A stretch of 30,705 bases of DNA from Mycolicibacterium porcinum (GCA_001942045.1 MSTD01000060.1:1-30705), one strand, 5' to 3'; numbered from the stretch's first letter, positions 1 through 8,309 are shown. Numbers and translations: made by a program. The notes: a model not told the origin generated them from the letters alone.

Positions 1-1002
1 CGACGTGGGCTCCACCGCCGGCGCGACGGTAGTCGTGGTCACCGGCGCCTCAACCGCCGGAGCGGCCGAGGTGGTCGGTGCCGAGGTCGTACGTGTCGCC
101 GGCGATGACGGGACGCTCGTGGTCGGCTCCGCGCTGGTCGTCGGTTCCGGTGCCCCGGCCGAGGACGGCGTCGACGGCGCAGTGGTGCTCGGTTGCGACG
201 TCCCTGGCTCCGCCGGCGTGGATGTCGCCGACGGGTTGGAAGTTCCTGAGCCGGGTGAGGTCTCCGTCGGTGAAGTCGGTGACGTCGAAGGTCCGGTCGT
301 CGGTGTCGACGTCGGTGTCTCCCCGGACGGGCTCTCGGCCGGGGTCGACGGCGTCGTCGTGACGGTCACCTCGGGCAGCACCACGGGCGGCGCGTCGGGC
401 GGCACGGTCGCGTTCGGATCGCGGTTCTCCACCTTCACCGACAGCTGCTGCCACTGGTCGACGAGTTCTTGTTTGCGCTGTTCGTCGCCGACGGTGGCGA
501 CCGTGGTGGTCAACGTCTGCAGCTTCTGCTGCGCCTGTTCCCACTGTCCTTCGTCGATCAGCTGCTGAACCTGTTTGAGCTCACTGGACGCGAGTTCGAC
601 GCCCACGTCGCGGGTCACCGGCGCCGAGCCGAAGACCAGTCCGCGCACACCGTAGAGCGCATCGCCCGGGCCGGAGCCGTACACGGCCGCACCGAACCCA
701 CCGAGGCAGAGCAACGCGGCGGCCATCGACCCCACCAGGGCCATCGGCATCCGCACACGGCCCTGCGAGGTGGCCTTGTCGAGCGCCTTGACGGCCTCCC
801 GCGGCGTCGCAATCCCCGTCATCGGGGTGCGCCGTGCTTCGTCGCGCCACCCGGCCAGCAGGACGGCCAGTTCGGCCTCTTCCCGGTCGGTGGCATAGAC
901 CTGGCGCTCGAGGGACAGCGCCTCGATGAATTTCTCGGACCGGTTGATCTCGTTGAGGGACGGATCACCACCGTTTGAGGTCCAGCGGCCGAAGTCAGGC
1001 AT
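1..1002 (-). CDS. rsdA: Anti-sigma-D factor RsdA (C-terminus cut by window edge)
   Basis: This is the membrane anti-sigma factor that sequesters SigD; in M. tuberculosis RsdA is cleared by regulated ClpP-dependent proteolysis. The frame runs open from ATG at 1002 to the first base of the window, so 334 residues are visible and the stop lies outside. Residues 1-75 form the acidic, helical SigD-binding region (starts MPDFGRWTSNGGDPSLNEIN). One transmembrane helix spans about 85-108 (MPMALVGSMAAALLCLGGFG). A Gln-rich, probably coiled-coil segment covers 140-190. From about 198 onward there is a long Pro/Thr/Ser-rich tail expected outside the membrane. The start codon overlaps the sigD stop by 8 bases (ATGCCTGA), so the two are translationally coupled at matched dosage. 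Identification rests on gene order plus the N-terminal sequence. Confidence 0.92.
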   Translation of the reverse strand, partial: MPDFGRWTSNGGDPSLNEINRSEKFIEALSLERQVYATDREEAELAVLLAGWRDEARRTPMTGIATPREAVKALDKATSQGRVRMPMALVGSMAAALLCLGGFGAAVYGSGPGDALYGVRGLVFGSAPVTRDVGVELASSELKQVQQLIDEGQWEQAQQKLQTLTTTVATVGDEQRKQELVDQWQQLSVKVENRDPNATVPPDAPPVVLPEVTVTTTPSTPAESPSGETPTSTPTTGPSTSPTSPTETSPGSGTSNPSATSTPAEPGTSQPSTTAPSTPSSAGAPEPTTSAEPTTSVPSSPATRTTSAPTTSAAPAVEAPVTTTTVAPAVEPTS

Positions 1003-1573
1003 GGTCACGCCCCGTCGCCATGATCTCGTTCTTGAGCCGGGCCAGCGCGCGGTGCTGTGCGACACGCACCGCGCCCGCGGTGCTACCGACGGCCTCGGCC
1101 GTCTCTTCCGCACTCATGCCGACCACGACCCGCAGGATCAGGATCTCCCGCTGCTTTTCGGGCAGGACGGACAACAGTCTGGCCATCCGTTCCGATGACT
1201 CGGTGTCGAGCGCGGACTGCTCGGGCCCCGCGTCAAGGGAGAACCGCTCGGGCACCACATCCGTGGGCTCGGCACGATTCCTGGCCGCCGCGCGATGCGC
1301 GTCAGCAACCTTGTGCGCAGCGATGCCATACACAAAGGCCAGGAACGGGCGTCCCTGATCTTTGTACCGCGGCAGCGCCGTGATGGCGGCCAAGCAAACC
1401 TCCTGCGCAACGTCATCAGCTGACAGACCACTGCGCTCGGTCGCCCCCACCCTCGCCCGGACATACCGAACGACGATCGGCCGAATGATCTCCAGCACTT
1501 CCGAGAGCGCGTTCCGATCACCTGCCACTGCCTCAGCAACGACAACGTCGAGACGGTCTCCCGAACTTGTCAT
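995..1573 (-). CDS. sigD: ECF-type RNA polymerase sigma factor SigD
   Basis: A 192-residue group IV sigma factor that directs RNA polymerase to a stationary-phase/starvation regulon in mycobacteria. Region 2 lies at about residues 22-90 and includes GLSADDVAQEVCLAAITALP and FLAFVYGIAAHKVAD. Region 4, with its helix-turn-helix, lies at about 130-182 (LPEKQREILILRVVVGMSAE, then TAGAVRVAQHRALARLKNEI). The sequence matches what I recall of M. tuberculosis SigD (Rv3414c), though that protein is annotated with about 20 extra N-terminal residues. Here ATG 1573 is preceded by GGAGAG about ten bases upstream, and an in-frame stop upstream leaves no earlier start. It is followed by overlapping rsdA, the partner that holds it inactive. 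Confidence 0.95.
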   Translation of the reverse strand: MTSSGDRLDVVVAEAVAGDRNALSEVLEIIRPIVVRYVRARVGATERSGLSADDVAQEVCLAAITALPRYKDQGRPFLAFVYGIAAHKVADAHRAAARNRAEPTDVVPERFSLDAGPEQSALDTESSERMARLLSVLPEKQREILILRVVVGMSAEETAEAVGSTAGAVRVAQHRALARLKNEIMATGRDHA

Positions 1574-1662
1574 CGTGGGCGATCTCTCCAGCGTTACGTG
1601 GCACCGACACTCGCGGCGATTGGCTCAGCTAAACAATAACGATCAGGGTGGGGTAACCGTGA

Positions 1663-2460
1663 TTAGCGCCCGGCCCACACCCCACCTCTGCGACGCACTG
1701 TATCGGCGCTGAGGTCCCGGATCGCACTGATTTGTTCCGCATCGTGGCAGGCACTGCCGATATCGGCCAGCACGCAGGCGACCGCCCACCGCAGCGGGAT
1801 CAACCCGGATTTGTCGGTGGCCAGCAGTGCCGCGTCGGCCACCTCCCGCGCCTCGTCGATCTCACCGGCGCTGCACAGCGCCGCGGCCAGCACGACATCA
1901 GACTTGACGACGTGGCGCGTCGAACGATGACCGGCCGCCGCGGCGACACCGCGACGCGCATGTGCGAGCGCCGTCGCACCGTCGCCCTGGACCATCGCCA
2001 GTTCGGCGCTCACCCACGCCAACCGGATCCACTGACGTGAGTCCTCGGGCGTGTCGAGGGCGCGCGCCCGGTCGAGCACCCTTGCCGATACGCCGAACCG
2101 GCCGAGCCCGAGAGCGTCGGCCGCCAGCCCGACCAGCGCGTCGGCCGCGGCCTCGTCATCGGCTCCGCGCTCCGCCCACGCCCGGCCGTCGGCGCCGCGA
2201 GCGCGCGCGTGCCCGCCGAGCTGGCGAAGGAAAGAGGCGCGCGTGCTGCACGCCAGCGACACGAGTGCACCGGACTCCTGGGACCGCAGGATCGCGTCGA
2301 GCTCGGCGAGCGCGCAGGCGTACCGCCCCTGCCCGCCGGCGGCGACCGCCCGCAGCCAGCGCTCGCGTGGGGTGGTTGCGGTAGGCAAGGGCCACCGCCC
2401 GGGGTCGGCCCCGAAGGCGGCGTCAGCCAGGGCCGGAGCGGCCGCTGCGATTGCAGTCAT
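1663..2460 (-). CDS. Conserved hypothetical protein, Rv3415c-like, TPR-type helical repeats
   Basis: A 265-residue Ala-rich protein placed exactly where M. tuberculosis has Rv3415c, between sigD and whiB3. It consists of repeating helix pairs such as RYACALAELDAILRSQESGA, SWLRQ-type helices and DEAREVADAALLATDKSG, a pattern typical of tetratricopeptide-like scaffolds. There is no signal peptide, membrane segment or catalytic motif. The ATG at 2460 opens the protein (MTAIAAAAPALADAAFGADP). It reads in the same direction as sigD with an 89-base gap, so it may be co-transcribed. Its biochemical role is unknown; a protein-protein adaptor function is only inferred from the repeats. Confidence 0.8.
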   Translation of the reverse strand: MTAIAAAAPALADAAFGADPGRWPLPTATTPRERWLRAVAAGGQGRYACALAELDAILRSQESGALVSLACSTRASFLRQLGGHARARGADGRAWAERGADDEAAADALVGLAADALGLGRFGVSARVLDRARALDTPEDSRQWIRLAWVSAELAMVQGDGATALAHARRGVAAAAGHRSTRHVVKSDVVLAAALCSAGEIDEAREVADAALLATDKSGLIPLRWAVACVLADIGSACHDAEQISAIRDLSADTVRRRGGVWAGR

Positions 2461-2897
2461 CGGTTCGCGACGCTATCAATCCCGACGGCATTGCCGGTCC
2501 CCGGGCAACCCGGTACCGGCGGATACACCCAAATTCACTTTGCACAACGGTCATTAGTTAACAATTGATGGCTTGAATGTTAATGGCATGTCAACTAACT
2601 ATCGCCCGCCCGGAATTGCATCCAACGCCCTCGCCAGCCCGAACAGGGAAAACACGAAGGCGGTTGCCAGAGCCTTAACACTCATGTCTCGGCCAAGGCG
2701 TCACAACGATGAACGTGATGTAAATTCTCGACCTGCGGTTATGCCCTTTAGCACACCGGCAGCCTATTGACTCGCTTTATTCAGTCCCCCTAGTTTGTGT
2801 GCACGAGCGGTCATCGGCGACACGAGCTCAGTTCGGTTCCACCGACTCATACCCGCCCACTTTTGGCGAAATGGGCGAGCAGAGAGGGGTTTTCCAT
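2461..2897. other. Divergent intergenic region upstream of whiB3, AT-rich in part
   Basis: This 437-base gap separates the divergent Rv3415c-like gene and whiB3. Bases 2521-2580 hold only 23 G/C of 60, strikingly low for this DNA, including runs such as TTAGTTAACAATTGATGG. Short open frames here have no ribosome site and no family signature, so I call no gene. It probably holds the control elements of both genes; I see no clear PhoP direct repeat. Confidence 0.6.
2767..2796 (+). promoter_or_regulatory. Putative SigA-like promoter of whiB3
   Basis: TTGACT at 2767-2772 and TAGTTT at 2791-2796 are separated by 18 bases. If used, transcription would begin near 2803 and leave a 5' leader of about 95 bases before the whiB3 ATG at 2898. 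The -35 is close to consensus and the -10 is weaker. This is a reading by eye only. Confidence 0.45.
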
Positions 2898-3188
2898 ATG
2901 CCGCAACCGCAGCAGCTTCCCGGACCCAATGCGGATATCTGGGATTGGCAAATGCAGGGACTTTGCCGTGGTGTCGATTCGTCGATGTTCTTCCACCCCG
3001 ATGGTGAGCGCGGACGGGCTCGGGCTCAACGTGAGCTTCGCGCCAAGGAGATGTGCCGCAGCTGCCCCGTGATCACTCAGTGCCGTTCACACGCGCTTGC
3101 CGTCGGTGAGCCGTACGGCATCTGGGGTGGCCTGAGCGAGTCCGAGCGCGAGCTGTTGCTCAAGCGAGGCATCCGCCGTAGCGCCTGA
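2898..3188 (+). CDS. whiB3: Redox- and NO-sensing Fe-S transcription factor WhiB3
   Basis: A 96-residue Wbl protein that binds a 4Fe-4S cluster, partners with region 4 of SigA and, in M. tuberculosis, controls redox and lipid metabolism genes. The four cluster cysteines are C23, C53, C56 and C62 (spacing C-29-C-2-C-5-C). The GIWGG turn typical of Wbl proteins follows, then a basic C-terminus (LLLKRGIRRSA) for DNA contact. The start MPQPQQLPGPNADIW matches known WhiB3 N-termini; an in-frame upstream GTG near 2799 would add 33 unrelated residues and is rejected. A purine-rich AGAGAGGGG precedes the ATG. It is about six residues shorter than the M. tuberculosis protein, missing part of the linker before GIRR. 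Confidence 0.97.
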   Translation: MPQPQQLPGPNADIWDWQMQGLCRGVDSSMFFHPDGERGRARAQRELRAKEMCRSCPVITQCRSHALAVGEPYGIWGGLSESERELLLKRGIRRSA

Positions 3189-3215
3189 GCCGTCCAGCAA
3201 ACGTCACTCGCCGAT

Positions 3216-3255
3216 CTGAAAAGGCTCCATCCCACTCGGGGTGGGGCCTTTTCAG
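3216..3255. terminator. Bidirectional terminator between whiB3 and the DoxX gene
   Basis: CTGAAAAGGC (3216-3225) pairs with GCCTTTTCAG (3246-3255), and inside it CCCAC (3231-3235) pairs with GTGGG (3241-3245). The A-rich and T-rich stem bases give a U tract in both directions, fitting the convergent genes on either side. Confidence 0.85.
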
Positions 3256-3272
3256 TTGTCCGCAGCGGTTGG

Positions 3273-3635
3273 TCACCCCGCGACGAAGGCTGCCAGCGAC
3301 AGCACCGCAAGCACGAGGAACGCCGCCGGAAAAGCGATGTTGTAGAAAACCTGCGCGCGGATGTGGGTGATGACCGCACCGATGAAAAACGCGATCAGTC
3401 CGACCGCGGCCGCGATGCCGAGCGGTGGGAACACGAACAGGCCCGCAAGTAGTCCGACGGCGCCCGCACCCTTGAGGAGCCCGAGCGCCGGGACCCAGGA
3501 CCGCGGGACACCGACCTCTGCCGAGTTGGCCAGCACGAAACTGGCCCCGGCCAGGTCACCGATCGCCATCGCCGCATTGGCCGCGATGGTGACCGCAACG
3601 ATCAACGTCGCGATCATGCCGAGTTGTAGGGTCAT
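3273..3635 (-). CDS. DoxX-like small integral membrane protein
   Basis: A 120-residue protein with four hydrophobic helices at about residues 5-26, 47-69, 70-90 and 97-118, the layout of the DoxX/DoxX-like family. Motifs such as LGLLKGAGAVGLLAGLFVFP and the short acidic/charged loops fit this family. A strong ribosome site (GGGAGGCGACC) precedes the ATG at 3635. It is divergent from the ECF sigma factor at 3701 with only 65 bases between the starts. DoxX-like genes often sit beside SnoaL-tailed ECF sigma genes, so it is a likely regulatory target. Its biochemical function is unknown; roles in redox or membrane quinone handling have been suggested for relatives. Confidence 0.8.
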   Translation of the reverse strand: MTLQLGMIATLIVAVTIAANAAMAIGDLAGASFVLANSAEVGVPRSWVPALGLLKGAGAVGLLAGLFVFPPLGIAAAVGLIAFFIGAVITHIRAQVFYNIAFPAAFLVLAVLSLAAFVAG

Positions 3636-3700
3636 GTTGGTCGCCTCCCATCCCTAGGGGTTCACCTTGTTGACGCTTGCCGCGCGTGAAAGGTGACGAC

Positions 3701-4570
3701 ATGAACGACCAAAGGGCCCTGGCCGCCCGATTCGAAGAGGATCGCCGCCATCTGCGCGCAGTGGCGTACCGACTCCTCGGCTCGGTGGACGACGCCGATG
3801 ACGCAGTTCAGACCGCTTGGCTCAAGGTCAGTAAGCGCGGCATCGACGACGTGAGCAACCCGACCGCCTGGTTCACCACAGTGACCGCGCGCGAATGCCT
3901 CGACCGGCTACGCGAAAGGACGCGACGCGGCGAGGTGCTCGGCGGCGATGAGCTACTTCCCGAGGCCGTGTCCCCCGCCGCCGACGAGCAGGTCGCCATG
4001 GCCGAGTCGGTGGGCCGGGCGCTGCTCGTCGTGCTCGACCGGCTTTCGCCGGCCCAACGCGTGGCGTTCGTCTTGCACGACGCTTTCGCCGTGCCCTTCG
4101 ACGACATCGCGGCACTGCTCGACCGCACACCGACGGCCGCCAAGAAACTCGCGAGCCGAGCGCGCGAACATGTTCGCCGCGCTGAGCCTTCCGCCGTCCG
4201 ACCCACCGCCGAGCACCTCGACATCGCCCGAATTTTCCTGACCGCCTCTCAGCACGGCGATCTCGAAGCGCTGCTGGAGATCCTGCACCCCGACGTGCTG
4301 CGCCGCGTCGACCGCGTGCTGGTCGGCGGACGGGTCCCCACCGAGGTGCGTGGGGCCCGGGAGTTCGTCGAGGAGTCGAAGATGTTCGCCTCGGTCGCGC
4401 GGGGTGGAGAGGTCGCCGTCCTCGATGGCGCCGCGGGTATCGTCATCGCGCCGGCCGGCCAGCTGAAATCCCTACTGCGCCTGGATATCCGCGATGGGTT
4501 GATCCACGTCATCGACATCATCGGCGATCCGGAACGCCTCGCCGCAGTCGATATCTCATTGGCGGACTGA
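3701..4570 (+). CDS. ECF41/SigJ-like sigma factor with C-terminal SnoaL-like domain
   Basis: A 289-residue sigma factor. Region 2 lies at about 8-85 (HLRAVAYRLLGSVDDADDAV, then WLKV and NPTAWFTTVTARECLDRLRE) and region 4 at about 120-175 (LSPAQRVAFVLHDAFAVPFD, then the HTH). The linker carries ELLPE, like the WLPE motif of ECF41. Residues 180-289 form a SnoaL/NTF2-like fold that in ECF41 proteins regulates activity in place of a separate anti-sigma factor; DPERLAAVD near the end resembles the conserved NPDKL motif. I chose ATG 3701 because AAAGGTG precedes it; a TTG at 3677 would add eight residues. No anti-sigma gene is adjacent. The divergent DoxX gene is the obvious candidate target. Confidence 0.88.
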   Translation: MNDQRALAARFEEDRRHLRAVAYRLLGSVDDADDAVQTAWLKVSKRGIDDVSNPTAWFTTVTARECLDRLRERTRRGEVLGGDELLPEAVSPAADEQVAMAESVGRALLVVLDRLSPAQRVAFVLHDAFAVPFDDIAALLDRTPTAAKKLASRAREHVRRAEPSAVRPTAEHLDIARIFLTASQHGDLEALLEILHPDVLRRVDRVLVGGRVPTEVRGAREFVEESKMFASVARGGEVAVLDGAAGIVIAPAGQLKSLLRLDIRDGLIHVIDIIGDPERLAAVDISLAD

Positions 4571-4587
4571 CGGTGCCATACGTGGCC

Positions 4588-4621
4588 AAAGCCCCCAAAT
4601 CTCTTTGACCTGGGGGACTTT
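4588..4621. terminator. Bidirectional terminator between convergent genes
   Basis: AAAGCCCCCA (4588-4597) pairs with TGGGGGACTTT (4611-4621) with one bulged base. It lies between the sigma-factor stop and the stop of the convergent propeller gene. Confidence 0.7.
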
Positions 4622-4637
4622 GACGCCTTCTCGCCGG

Positions 4638-7433
4638 TCAGGCGTTCTGCTGGGCCTCCTCCGCGGCACCCGGATCTGGCAGGCTCTGCACATCGCCGTC
4701 GAGATCAGAGGTGATGTAGCCGGTCAATGACTGCTGGAAGGCGTTCATGGTGGCGTCGGCCTTCAGCGAGCCGGTGTGCGTTCCGGTGACGGTGACGTCC
4801 GCCAGATAGTGGACCTCGTTCTGGCTGGCGGCGTAGTCGGCCGATTCGTAGCCGTTGAGGATCATGCCGTCCTCGTTGACGTAGTCGGTGTAGACGACCT
4901 TGCGGGTGGTATGTCCCGTCGAGTCAGTGGTCTCGGTGACCACCGCGGTGCCTCCCTTTGCGCCCGAGTACGTTCCGACTGGCGGCAGCGGCGTCGTCTT
5001 GGCGACATAGGTGCCGAGCGCAGGCGCCCAGTCCGGGTCCGGAGTCGAGCGATCGGCTGCGACCGGACCGACGCTGGTCGTGTACTTCAGGTTGGCAATG
5101 ACCAGTCGAGATTGGGTCGGATCGTCGACACTGGACTCCCAGAACGTCACCGCGGTGCCGTCGGGATTCCAGCTGGGCATGCTCCGGGCGGTCCATCCGT
5201 CACCGGTCTCGAACAGCGGGAGTCCGTTCTCGCCATCCAGCTCATCGCCAACTTCGAGCACCCACTCCTGGTTCGAGACGTTGATCGGCGTCGCATACGC
5301 CCCGTACACCGGCGCGCCGACGTAGACCGGCAGGAAGTTCTGCCGCTCGATCCGCGTCATCGGCGTCAGCGCATCGAGGCCACGCGTGCTGCCGATCGCG
5401 ATCCACTGCTGGTTGGGTGAGAGGTCGGTGTCTTCGTCGTAGTCCGGATTGGCGGTCAGCCGGGTCACCTCACCGGTTTCCAGGTTGACCACGATGTCGT
5501 CGACATTGCCCGCGTCGTATTGGCCGCCGAGGATGATCACACCCTTGCCGTCGGGGGTCCACTGCTTACCCTCACCGGTCGGGTAGACCACCCGCGCATC
5601 TTCGACCACATAGCCGTCCTCGGTGCGGGTCAATGTGCCCACGACCGGGAGAGCCTGCAGAGCGCCGTTCTCGCCCACCACAATTCGAGTGAACAGGACA
5701 TGCGTTCCGTCGGGAGACGGCCTCATCTCACGCTGCCGGTCGATGATGTACCCGCCGCCGTCCGGCGTGGTGACCGGAACCAATTCCTTACCGTTGACTC
5801 CGGTTTCCAGAACGGAGTAGCGGGGCGATTCGCCGTCGACGTTGACCAGCACCAGCACCCGTCCCGAACCGTCCGTGAAGGGAACCGGTTTCGCCAAGTT
5901 ACCCGTTTCCTCCGTGGACACCCCACACGTGACGCATTCGACGTGTGACCCGTCGATGCTGATCTGGTAGATCTCGGTCCGGCCGCCCGCGGTCGGCGTG
6001 CCCGAGAAGTAGATGGATTTTCCGTCCTCGGAGTAACGGGGATTGACCGGGTTCTTCACGCCGTCGGGCATCTCCAGGATGACCCGTTCGACTTCGGGAT
6101 TCAGCACCGACACGGCGATGTCCGTTTCCGTGCTGTGCGGGCGGAACAGGCTGAGCAGGTTGGTCTTTCCGTCGGTGACGGACACCGTGAACGAGTCGGT
6201 CTGGATCGAGTCGTAGTCGATGTCGTCGGGGGTGTAGGTGTACTCCCCTGTTTTCTGATCGATGGTCACCGTTCCGTGCTCGGGCTGCTGGGTGACGGTG
6301 TAGGTGAGCTCATCGCCCTCAGAGTCGACAGCGCCGATGTTGCCCGTAACAGTCTGCCCGGCCTGCACCGTGGTGGTCGGGTCGACGGTAGGCGCCTGGT
6401 TGAATGCGTTACGCCGCACCCAAGCCAGCAGCGCCCACGCCATCGGGGTCAGTGGCTCCGGTGAATCCGGGGCCGGCGCCAGGAACGGGTTGAGAATCTC
6501 GGTGACGATGCCGTTCACGAAACCGAAGACGCCAGAACCGACTTCGTCGACCGCGGCGGCAGGCTTGACTGGAGCTACCGCCGCGGTGGCCACGGGAGAC
6601 TGCACCGCCCGGCTGACCGTGTCGGCATTGAACGCCTTCGCGGTAGATGCGGTGATCGACTCTGTCGCGGCGTCTGAGACCTGCTTGACCGCCTCTCGTG
6701 CGTCGTCGATCCCGAGCGACGCGCTCACCTTCGAGACCGCGTGGTCGAATGTGGAGGCCGCGGTATTCAGCGACGTCTCAACGTCTTTCAACGCCGGGAG
6801 GTGCGGCGACTTCGAATCGTTCTTGCCCGGAAGGGCTGCCGTCAACTCGACGTTGGTCTCGCCCAACGCATCCGTCGCATCCGAAGCGGCAGGGCCTGGT
6901 AACTCCGGCCGGGCCCCGATCCCGGGAATTGCCGCCGACGGACGATGCGGCACCTTCACCGGCGGCCCGAGCTTGATATCGCGGGAGCCGATCTTGACGC
7001 TGTGCGCCCCACCGCTGCTGCTGATCGTCACGCCCGGTGCGACCTGGATGCTCGAAGACGTCTGTCCCGCATTCTTCGGACCCGTTTTCACGCCGGGTGA
7101 GGCGGGCTGGCCCGTCGGCGTCGAGTTGTCGTCGTTCCTGGACGTGGATGCACCTGCTGTTGTTGAGGCCCCGCCGGTCGTCGATTCCCCGGTTGAGGCC
7201 GAGGCCTCCGAACTCGTTGACGGCGAGTCTGCCGACGCCCCGTCGGTCTCGGCTGCGGAGATCCCGTAGCCGGTCGCCACCGCGGCGACCAACCAGGCCG
7301 CGACGGCCATGCCGCCGTACCCGCCGATCTTGACGGCGGTTTGGCCGGCCCTTCGGGACGGTGCGCGGGAGGCCGCCGTACTCGATGCGAGCGGGGCGGG
7401 CACACGGTTGACGGGTTGACGGTCGCTGCTCAT
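4638..7433 (-). CDS. Large membrane-anchored Ig/cadherin-like and beta-propeller protein
   Basis: A 931-residue protein. After a short basic N-terminus, a hydrophobic helix at about 38-61 acts as signal anchor. A Ser/Thr-rich linker (60-130) and an Ala-rich region (180-300) follow. The segment around 315-345 (NPFLAP, then MAWALLAWVRRNAFNQAP) is common in mycobacterial secreted proteins. Residues 345-445 form a cadherin/VCBS-like Ig domain (VDSEGDELTYTV, then YTYTPDD). Residues 450-790 hold TolB/PD40-like blades with recurring SPDG, TPDGK and NPDGT motifs. The last 130 residues are a separate beta-rich domain. ATG 7433 is chosen because GGAG lies six bases upstream; upstream in-frame starts add up to 21 residues. 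Probably surface or periplasmic; substrate and role are unknown. Confidence 0.85.
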   Translation of the reverse strand: MSSDRQPVNRVPAPLASSTAASRAPSRRAGQTAVKIGGYGGMAVAAWLVAAVATGYGISAAETDGASADSPSTSSEASASTGESTTGGASTTAGASTSRNDDNSTPTGQPASPGVKTGPKNAGQTSSSIQVAPGVTISSSGGAHSVKIGSRDIKLGPPVKVPHRPSAAIPGIGARPELPGPAASDATDALGETNVELTAALPGKNDSKSPHLPALKDVETSLNTAASTFDHAVSKVSASLGIDDAREAVKQVSDAATESITASTAKAFNADTVSRAVQSPVATAAVAPVKPAAAVDEVGSGVFGFVNGIVTEILNPFLAPAPDSPEPLTPMAWALLAWVRRNAFNQAPTVDPTTTVQAGQTVTGNIGAVDSEGDELTYTVTQQPEHGTVTIDQKTGEYTYTPDDIDYDSIQTDSFTVSVTDGKTNLLSLFRPHSTETDIAVSVLNPEVERVILEMPDGVKNPVNPRYSEDGKSIYFSGTPTAGGRTEIYQISIDGSHVECVTCGVSTEETGNLAKPVPFTDGSGRVLVLVNVDGESPRYSVLETGVNGKELVPVTTPDGGGYIIDRQREMRPSPDGTHVLFTRIVVGENGALQALPVVGTLTRTEDGYVVEDARVVYPTGEGKQWTPDGKGVIILGGQYDAGNVDDIVVNLETGEVTRLTANPDYDEDTDLSPNQQWIAIGSTRGLDALTPMTRIERQNFLPVYVGAPVYGAYATPINVSNQEWVLEVGDELDGENGLPLFETGDGWTARSMPSWNPDGTAVTFWESSVDDPTQSRLVIANLKYTTSVGPVAADRSTPDPDWAPALGTYVAKTTPLPPVGTYSGAKGGTAVVTETTDSTGHTTRKVVYTDYVNEDGMILNGYESADYAASQNEVHYLADVTVTGTHTGSLKADATMNAFQQSLTGYITSDLDGDVQSLPDPGAAEEAQQNA

Positions 7434-7697
7434 GTTCGGCTCCATACGACGTCGCAATAATTTGGTCGATCGATCAGGAACAGTGACACAGGCCACACCG
7501 AGCTGTCAACGACAGATTTCGGTACACTGCTGCGCGCAGGCGTCCGAATGCTCGCTCGACATGTGGGCGCCACTTCAAGATTCCGCAGGCCACACCGTGT
7601 ACAGCTCACCCGGCAACCGCTGTAGCCCCACGCCGGGACAGCGGTGCGATTTGCGTGCCGCCAATCCCGTCGGTCGACACTCCGACGTACCGCAGGA

Positions 7698-7713
7698 CTG
7701 ATCACTTGATCAG
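7698..7713. promoter_or_regulatory. 16-bp perfect palindrome, operator candidate
   Basis: CTGATCA and TGATCAG flank a two-base CT spacer, 105 bases before the OsmC-type start. Size and symmetry fit a dimeric repressor site (TetR- or MarR-type), but no regulator gene adjoins. Confidence 0.4.
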
Positions 7714-7777
7714 TTTCGAACCCTCGCCGCGCGCCGACCCGCAACTGCTGGGTTCGGCGGGAAGACTCATGCGACGA

Positions 7778-7797
7778 TCCGATCCGAAGCGATCGGA
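7778..7797. promoter_or_regulatory. Inverted repeat next to the OsmC ribosome site
   Basis: TCCGATC (7778-7784) and GATCGGA (7791-7797) are separated by six bases and end 21 bases before the OsmC-type ATG. It could be an operator or an mRNA hairpin just upstream of the GAGGAG ribosome site. Confidence 0.35.
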
Positions 7798-7818
7798 CAA
7801 TCCGCTGAGGAGAATGGC

Positions 7819-8268
7819 ATGACATCTGAGCAGGCCGAGCGCGACGGCGTGGTGACCGTCGCAGAAACGGGTGCCGGGACCTACACCCAGCAGATCACCG
7901 CCGGCCGTCACACACTCGTCGCCGACGAACCGCTTCCGGTGGGCGACGACGCCGGCCCGAATCCCTACGATCTGGTGCTGGCCGGTCTGGGCGCGTGCAC
8001 GTCGATGACGGTGCGGATGTACGCCAACCGGAAAGGCTGGCCTCTGGAGGGTGTCCGAGTATCGTTGCGGCACTCGCGTATTCATGCGAAAGACTGCGCC
8101 GACTGCGAGACCACCAAGGGCATGATCGACCATGTCGATCGCGAGATCGAGTTGGTCGGCGAGCTCGATGACACCCAGCGGCAACGACTCATGGACATCG
8201 CCGAACGCTGTCCCGTACACCAGACGCTGACCTCGTCGGTCCACATCACCACAACTGCGGTTCCGTGA
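7819..8268 (+). CDS. OsmC/Ohr superfamily peroxidase-like protein
   Basis: A 149-residue OsmC-family protein; members reduce organic hydroperoxides with a pair of cysteines, or act in related thiol chemistry. The two conserved cysteines are visible at C60 ([16 protein letters not shown]) and C131 (ERCPVHQTL). [13 protein letters not shown] marks the YhfA/OsmC-like branch rather than classical Ohr. Two further cysteines (KDCADCE, 93 and 96) sit in the loop between strands and are a lineage feature. The ribosome site GAGGAG lies just upstream of ATG 7819. It is followed on the same strand by two further oxidoreductase-type genes with short gaps (41 and 74 bases), consistent with a small redox/stress transcription unit. 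Confidence 0.88.
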   Translation: MTSEQAERDGVVTVAETGAGTYTQQITAGRHTLVADEPLPVGDDAGPNPYDLVLAGLGACTSMTVRMYANRKGWPLEGVRVSLRHSRIHAKDCADCETTKGMIDHVDREIELVGELDDTQRQRLMDIAERCPVHQTLTSSVHITTTAVP

Positions 8269-8309
8269 TCTGCCTCCCCCGTTGCGAGCCACAGGCGTAG
8301 GAAGAAGTC

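Larger units (their letters stand above)
7434..7818. other. Divergent intergenic region between propeller gene and osmC-type gene
   Basis: This 385-base gap contains no credible gene. It holds two inverted repeats near the OsmC side, listed separately. No clear -35/-10 pair could be assigned by eye. Confidence 0.5.

Noticed and set aside
1572..1597. GTAACG and CGAT, 16 bases apart on the minus strand, resembling a proposed SigD promoter
   Set aside because: The -10 part overlaps the sigD ATG, so transcription would begin inside the gene past its only start codon. Probably chance.
2573..2770. 65-codon open frame upstream of whiB3
   Set aside because: No ribosome site, no family resemblance and AT-rich regulatory context.
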